The notes under the pieces are model-generated. The model saw only the letters and a program-made list of their open reading frames with translations, did not search any database and had not been told where the DNA came from. The position numbers and the translations under genes were made by a program. A stretch of DNA of 64,000 bases from NCBI GenBank assembly GCA_019455245.1, contig JACFMR010000018.1, positions 1 through 64,000 on the forward strand. Direction: 5' to 3'. Shown here one piece after another: positions 59,940-64,000 of the stretch (position 1 is the stretch's first letter; the number at the start of each line of letters is the position of its first letter). This stretch comes from Opitutaceae bacterium (GTDB lineage Bacteria > Verrucomicrobiota > Verrucomicrobiia > Opitutales > Opitutaceae).

Positions 59940-62405
59940 TTGAAGCCCCGACTCTCATCCAATCATCGCAGGTTGATTTTTTGCAGCCTGCTTGTGCTGA
60001 TCATCGTGTCAGTGGTTTGGTGGCGCAACCGCGACATCCTGCGGGATATTTTTGATTACTCCATCGTGGCGGCGGCTGCCGGCAAGGTGGAGGCGGGTTA
60101 CAAGCCCTTCACGGACATCCGCTCGCCGATGCAATCGTCCGTTTACCTGCTCAACGCCGCGACGGAAGCGGTCTTTGGCCGGACTTATCTCGGCCTGACC
60201 TGGGGCGGTTGGGTTCAGGCGCTGGGCAGCGGTTGGCTGTTGTTGTGGCTGCTCTGGCGACGCGTCGAATTTTGTCTGACCATGGCAGTGGTGCTGGCGG
60301 TGACCCTGGCCGGGGCATTGCAGCACATGGTGTTTTTCTACAACCCGATCGGCATTGTTTGCCTGAGCCTGGTGGTGCTCGGGCTGGCCATCGGGCCGGA
60401 GCTCAGACCGAGGAGTTCAAGCCATGCCTGGTTGATCTTGTTGGCGTGCTTCCTCGGCGGGATCAACAAGCTGAACTTCCACGGCGTGACGCTGGCTTTG
60501 GCGGGTCTGATCACCGTGGCGGCCTGGCTGCAACACCGCATCCGATTTGCCGGGGTCGTGCGGAATGCGGTTTGGCTGGCCATGTTTGGCCTGGTTTTGC
60601 CGCTCGGGTTTGAACTGGCATGGACCGGGGCCGATCTGCGGACGTGGCTGGATCAAGTCGTTTTTGGGCCGACCGCCCGTCTGGACTACCTGACCCAGGT
60701 GCTGGGGCTCGGCATGTACTGGCGTCCGGTCCATGATTTTCATGCGCATGTGTTGGTGCCGGGCATCGCCGGTGTGGGTCTCGTGCTGGTGCTGGTCACC
60801 GGTGGATGGATGCAGACGGCGGCAAAACCCACCACCTGGCAACCGGCCGGCCGGGCCATCCGCATCGCATTGACCGCGGCAACATGGCTGGGTGGGGCGG
60901 CGATCATGATTTCCAACCACGAGATCGTGGTGTTGACCGGTCTGGTGTTCCCCGTGATGGCGGTGGCGGTTTATCTGCTTTACCGCGATCCCGCGCACCA
61001 TTCGGACCGGCTGATCTGGGGCATGCTGATTGCGGGTCTGGCGTGCTGGGTGGTGACCGGCGGTTACACCGCGTGGCAGGGAGCACGGGTGCTTTACGGA
61101 CAAAATCCGCCGCCGCGTGACCGCTACGTGAGGTTCGAGCCGAACCTGCCCGCGCTGGACTATTTCGCCGGCGTCAGGATGTTGCCGGAGCAGATTGAGG
61201 CCATGGAGGCCGCGGGCCGGCGATTGCAGTCGATGGAGGATCCGAACGGCCGCCTGCCGCCGATGCTCTTCGGGCAAGGGCAGGAGTGGTTTGAGCGGGC
61301 CTACCCGCACAGCATTGTTCCGGGTGCGCCGGTCTGGTTGCATGATGGCACCACGTTGCATGCCGCCGACCTGGACTATTTCCGCAGCATCACGGACGGT
61401 GGCCAGCGGAGGATTCTGGTGCAGCGCGACTGGCAATCATGGCCTCCGGGCATCCAGGCGATGCTGGAGCGGGAGTATTTGCCGGAGATCCTGAGCGGTC
61501 GGGATGTGATGTATCACCCCCGGGGAATTGTGCCAACACCGGTGTCATCCGAGGTGCCGTCGGCCCCGCAGCCGATGGACTTTCGCAACGAGACGGCGAG
61601 CGCGATTTTTTTGCCGGCCACACTGTGGAGCCCGGAAATGAAGCTGCTGACAGGTGCAACGGGACCGGTTTTTGGCGCCACGGTATCCACCAATTGGTTT
61701 TTGCCGGCGGGAGCAAATGAACTGAGGGGAGTCGCCGAGGTGCGCGTGCTTGATGATGCGGAGGTTCAAGGCGTGGTGGTACTGCGCATCAGACGTGACG
61801 ATGGCGTGCATGGTCCTTTGGTGTGGGAAATGCCCGTGGTCGTCGGCCAGCAGCGGGTCGTGAAACCCCTGCCGTTCACCATCCAGCCCGGAGGCCGGCC
61901 GCTGTGGATGCAAACTTTGGTGTCCGAGCAACTGCGCGGCAAGGTGGTCGCAGGCTGGCGTGAACTGCGCATCACCAACAGCAATGCCGCCGATCTGTCT
62001 CCACCTGCACCCTATCAAAGCGGCCTGGCGGGCGAGGTGGCCGCGATGCCGGCCGATGCGCGCGGGGAATTCTGGTACGAGAAGAACTCCGGTGAGTCAC
62101 CGCCCTGGCATTCGCTGCCGGCGGAACATTGGCAGCCGGCCCCGGACATACCACGCACGGTAGCGGTGAGCGTGGAGTTCAAAACGGATGCGCCCGCTGC
62201 CGGTGCCAGGGTGAATCTGATTTTGGTTTGGTACCGTGCGGGTCGTTTTGAATATTTGACGGAGCGGGAGGTGGTGCCCGATGCCTCGCACAGGGAGGTG
62301 TTGCAGGGGATGATGCCGGAACCGGGCGGATGGCTGGGCGTGTTGGCCCGCGGCCACGGGGCCGCGTTGCGGGTGGTGGCGTTCGAAGCTGGCCACGACG
62401 GCTGA
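59940..62405 (+). CDS. polytopic GT-C-like protein with class II C-terminal modules (paralog 3 of 3)
   Basis: A membrane protein of 821 residues if translated from the TTG at 59940 (MKPRLSSNHRRL), which gives the same length as its paralog at 34191 and places basic residues before the first helix. A GTG at 59841 would lie only 20 bp from the divergent gene and adds a Cys/Arg-rich stretch unlike the family. The first loop has RDILRDIFDYSIVAAAAG and PFTDIRSPMQSS; GGINKLNFHGVTL is near residue 172. Helices end near residue 380. Two soluble beta-rich modules follow: about 570-680 (PVVVGQQRVVKPLPF) and about 730-821 (VSVEFKTDAPA, PGGWLGVLARG). It precedes another GT-C-like gene by 22 nt. Confidence 0.7.
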   Translation: MKPRLSSNHRRLIFCSLLVLIIVSVVWWRNRDILRDIFDYSIVAAAAGKVEAGYKPFTDIRSPMQSSVYLLNAATEAVFGRTYLGLTWGGWVQALGSGWLLLWLLWRRVEFCLTMAVVLAVTLAGALQHMVFFYNPIGIVCLSLVVLGLAIGPELRPRSSSHAWLILLACFLGGINKLNFHGVTLALAGLITVAAWLQHRIRFAGVVRNAVWLAMFGLVLPLGFELAWTGADLRTWLDQVVFGPTARLDYLTQVLGLGMYWRPVHDFHAHVLVPGIAGVGLVLVLVTGGWMQTAAKPTTWQPAGRAIRIALTAATWLGGAAIMISNHEIVVLTGLVFPVMAVAVYLLYRDPAHHSDRLIWGMLIAGLACWVVTGGYTAWQGARVLYGQNPPPRDRYVRFEPNLPALDYFAGVRMLPEQIEAMEAAGRRLQSMEDPNGRLPPMLFGQGQEWFERAYPHSIVPGAPVWLHDGTTLHAADLDYFRSITDGGQRRILVQRDWQSWPPGIQAMLEREYLPEILSGRDVMYHPRGIVPTPVSSEVPSAPQPMDFRNETASAIFLPATLWSPEMKLLTGATGPVFGATVSTNWFLPAGANELRGVAEVRVLDDAEVQGVVVLRIRRDDGVHGPLVWEMPVVVGQQRVVKPLPFTIQPGGRPLWMQTLVSEQLRGKVVAGWRELRITNSNAADLSPPAPYQSGLAGEVAAMPADARGEFWYEKNSGESPPWHSLPAEHWQPAPDIPRTVAVSVEFKTDAPAAGARVNLILVWYRAGRFEYLTEREVVPDASHREVLQGMMPEPGGWLGVLARGHGAALRVVAFEAGHDG

Positions 62406-62427
62406 AATAAATCGGGATGGCGTCAGC

Positions 62428-64000
62428 ATGAGTGACCAGACCAAGAGCCGAAGTGCCAATCCTGCGGTCAGCCGGTGGTTCTTTGTCTGCTTCCTTGTCG
62501 CGCTGGCGTTTCATTTCTGGGGCATGACGGTCGGTTGGCAGAGCAAGAATCTGCCGGGCAATGAATTTCGTCAGACCCAGACGGCGATCTCCACTTACTG
62601 GATCGAGGCCGACAACGATTTCTCACCGGCGTATCCCACGCCGGTGCTCGGTAAACCATGGTCCATCCCGATGGAGTTTCCCCTGTATCAGTGGATCACG
62701 GTGGCGGTGCATCGGACCACCGACTGGAGCCTGACCAAATCAGGGCGGGCGGTCAGCATCGCGTGCTTTTATCTGCTGTTGCCGGCGGTCTTCCTGCTGT
62801 TGCGGCGCTGGCGGGTGGCGACCGGTCATCGCTGGGCGGTGCTGGCGGTGATTGTGAGTTGTCCGTTCTACATCTATTTCACCCGCGGGGTGCTGATCGA
62901 AACGATGGCCCTGCTGTGCAGCCTCTGGTTCTGGGTCGCTTTTGAACGGGCGGTGGCCGGGCGCAGCAAGGCTTGGCTGGCGGTGGCGGTGTTGGCCGGG
63001 AGCGGGGCCGGGTTGGTGAAGGTCACCACCTTCCTGTTATATCTGCTGCCGGCGGCGGTCTGGGCGCTGACCCGGTTGTGGCGCCACCGCCGGTCCGAAT
63101 GGCGCACCGACCTGGTTTGGATGACGGCTTCGGTGGCGGTGCCCTTTGCGGTGACATTGTGGTGGCTGCAATATGCGGATGCGACCAAAGCACAGAACCC
63201 ACTGGCGGCCTTCATCGTCTCGGGCAACCTGACCGAGTTCAACCTGGGGACCAACGCCACGCGGTTTTCGGCGGAGTTGTGGCTGACCAAACTGCGCATG
63301 GTCGCAACCAATCTCACGGCCCTGCCGGTCCTGCTGGGCTGCGCCCTGTTGTTGCTTGGACCGGCGCGCCGGCGCTGGCGCGAAGTGTTGGCCTGTCTTG
63401 GTTGGTTTGCCGCGGTGCTGTTGCTGTTCCCGGTGCTTTATGCGCTGCACGATTATTATTACGCGGCCAACACGGTGCTGCTGCTCCTGGCGATCGGGCT
63501 GGTGGTGGTGGCCTTGGCGGAGTCGCAGGTCTCGGTTTGGCTAAAGGTGTTTGTGCTAGCCGTGGTGTTGGGTGGGCAAGGGTGGCGGTATCTCGATCAT
63601 TATTATCCGTCACAGAGCCAGATCACGGAAGGCGGGGACGGGCTGACGCGATCGCTGCAGGGAGTCACCCAGCCGCGTGACGTGATTGTGGTGCTCGGGC
63701 AGGACTGGAGTTCGATCACCCCTTATTACGCCCGGCGCCGGGCGTTGATGATGCGGGACAAGATCGCCCACGATCCGGATCTGGTTGAGACGGCGTTGCG
63801 AAATCTGGACGGGGAAAAAATCGGCGCCCTCGTGATCGTCGGATCCGACAAGGCGGGCGAACAGTGGCTCATCGATCGGGCGGCGGCGCGTGGGCTGGGC
63901 CGGCAGCCCACCTACCTGTGGCGCAATGCCCGGGTTTTTGTGCCGCGCGCACGTGAAGCCGAAACGGTGAAAATCCTGATGACCCAAAACTATCCCGAAG
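62428..64000 (+). CDS. polytopic GT-C-like protein, 3' end outside the window
   Basis: At least 524 residues, running open to the window edge. It is a diverged paralog of the genes at 47084 and 49229: NEFRQTQTA near residue 48, TPVLGKPWSIPMEFPLYQW, then about nine helices, and VVLGQDWSSITPYYARRRAL near 425 matching ADWAAMTPLYAERRAL. By analogy a class I module should follow beyond the window. The ATG at 62428 lies 22 nt after the preceding stop, so the two genes are likely co-transcribed. Its codon use is ordinary for the window, without the G-ending bias of the tandem copies. Confidence 0.78.
   Translation, partial: MSDQTKSRSANPAVSRWFFVCFLVALAFHFWGMTVGWQSKNLPGNEFRQTQTAISTYWIEADNDFSPAYPTPVLGKPWSIPMEFPLYQWITVAVHRTTDWSLTKSGRAVSIACFYLLLPAVFLLLRRWRVATGHRWAVLAVIVSCPFYIYFTRGVLIETMALLCSLWFWVAFERAVAGRSKAWLAVAVLAGSGAGLVKVTTFLLYLLPAAVWALTRLWRHRRSEWRTDLVWMTASVAVPFAVTLWWLQYADATKAQNPLAAFIVSGNLTEFNLGTNATRFSAELWLTKLRMVATNLTALPVLLGCALLLLGPARRRWREVLACLGWFAAVLLLFPVLYALHDYYYAANTVLLLLAIGLVVVALAESQVSVWLKVFVLAVVLGGQGWRYLDHYYPSQSQITEGGDGLTRSLQGVTQPRDVIVVLGQDWSSITPYYARRRALMMRDKIAHDPDLVETALRNLDGEKIGALVIVGSDKAGEQWLIDRAAARGLGRQPTYLWRNARVFVPRAREAETVKILMTQNYPE

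Noticed and set aside
1-64000. CRISPR arrays, tRNA, rRNA, prophage or transposase genes
   Set aside because: No spaced direct repeats, cloverleaf sequences or integrase/transposase motifs were found on reading both strands.

Overview
The window looks like chromosomal DNA of a GC-rich Gram-negative bacterium, most plausibly Verrucomicrobia of the Opitutaceae type. This is an inference from the TonB-dependent receptor with an STN and carboxypeptidase-like N-terminus, the sigma/FecR pair, the GxxExxY gene, the scarcity of Shine-Dalgarno sequences and the frequent GTG/TTG starts; no rRNA or marker gene is present to confirm it. There are no tRNA, rRNA, CRISPR or transposase genes.

Region 1 (1-8958). 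A GxxExxY cassette bounded by short inverted repeats lies beside an SDR sugar epimerase. A cell-surface signalling operon follows on the minus strand: ECF sigma factor, FecR-type anti-sigma regulator, TonB receptor. The receptor's signal peptide is split in frame by a 117-bp palindromic element. A second SDR epimerase, a small secreted protein and a methyltransferase complete the region.

Region 2 (8344-26860). A tightly packed minus-strand run of 11 genes with gaps of 36 nt or less and several 1-4 nt overlaps. In transcription order it encodes a split transketolase, an epimerase-GT2 fusion, two methyltransferases, a GT39-like membrane transferase, a second large GT-C-like protein, a double-length GT-C-like protein, a polyprenyl-phosphate-type GT2, another double-length GT-C-like protein and a third methyltransferase. 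It reads as a pathway that makes an unusual, methylated, lipid-linked sugar or glycan.

Region 3 (27008-36656). Four large polytopic proteins, each with a long soluble C-terminal part built from recurring beta-rich modules.

Region 4 (36676-64000). Two minus-strand arrays (36676-46985 and 51386-59820) encode seven soluble glycosyltransferases. All begin with the same two non-catalytic modules (called A and B here), followed by a GT4 domain; two giants carry two extra GT2-like domains. Between and beside the arrays, on the plus strand, lie polytopic GT-C-like genes. Two of these (47084 and 49229) are near-identical over 1.17 kb and then diverge.

Taken together, about 27 genes encode surface glycan synthesis. 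The repeated theme is a transferase core joined to family-specific, probably carbohydrate-related modules: at the N-terminus in the soluble enzymes and at the C-terminus in the membrane enzymes. No flippase, polymerase or ABC exporter is recognisable inside the window.
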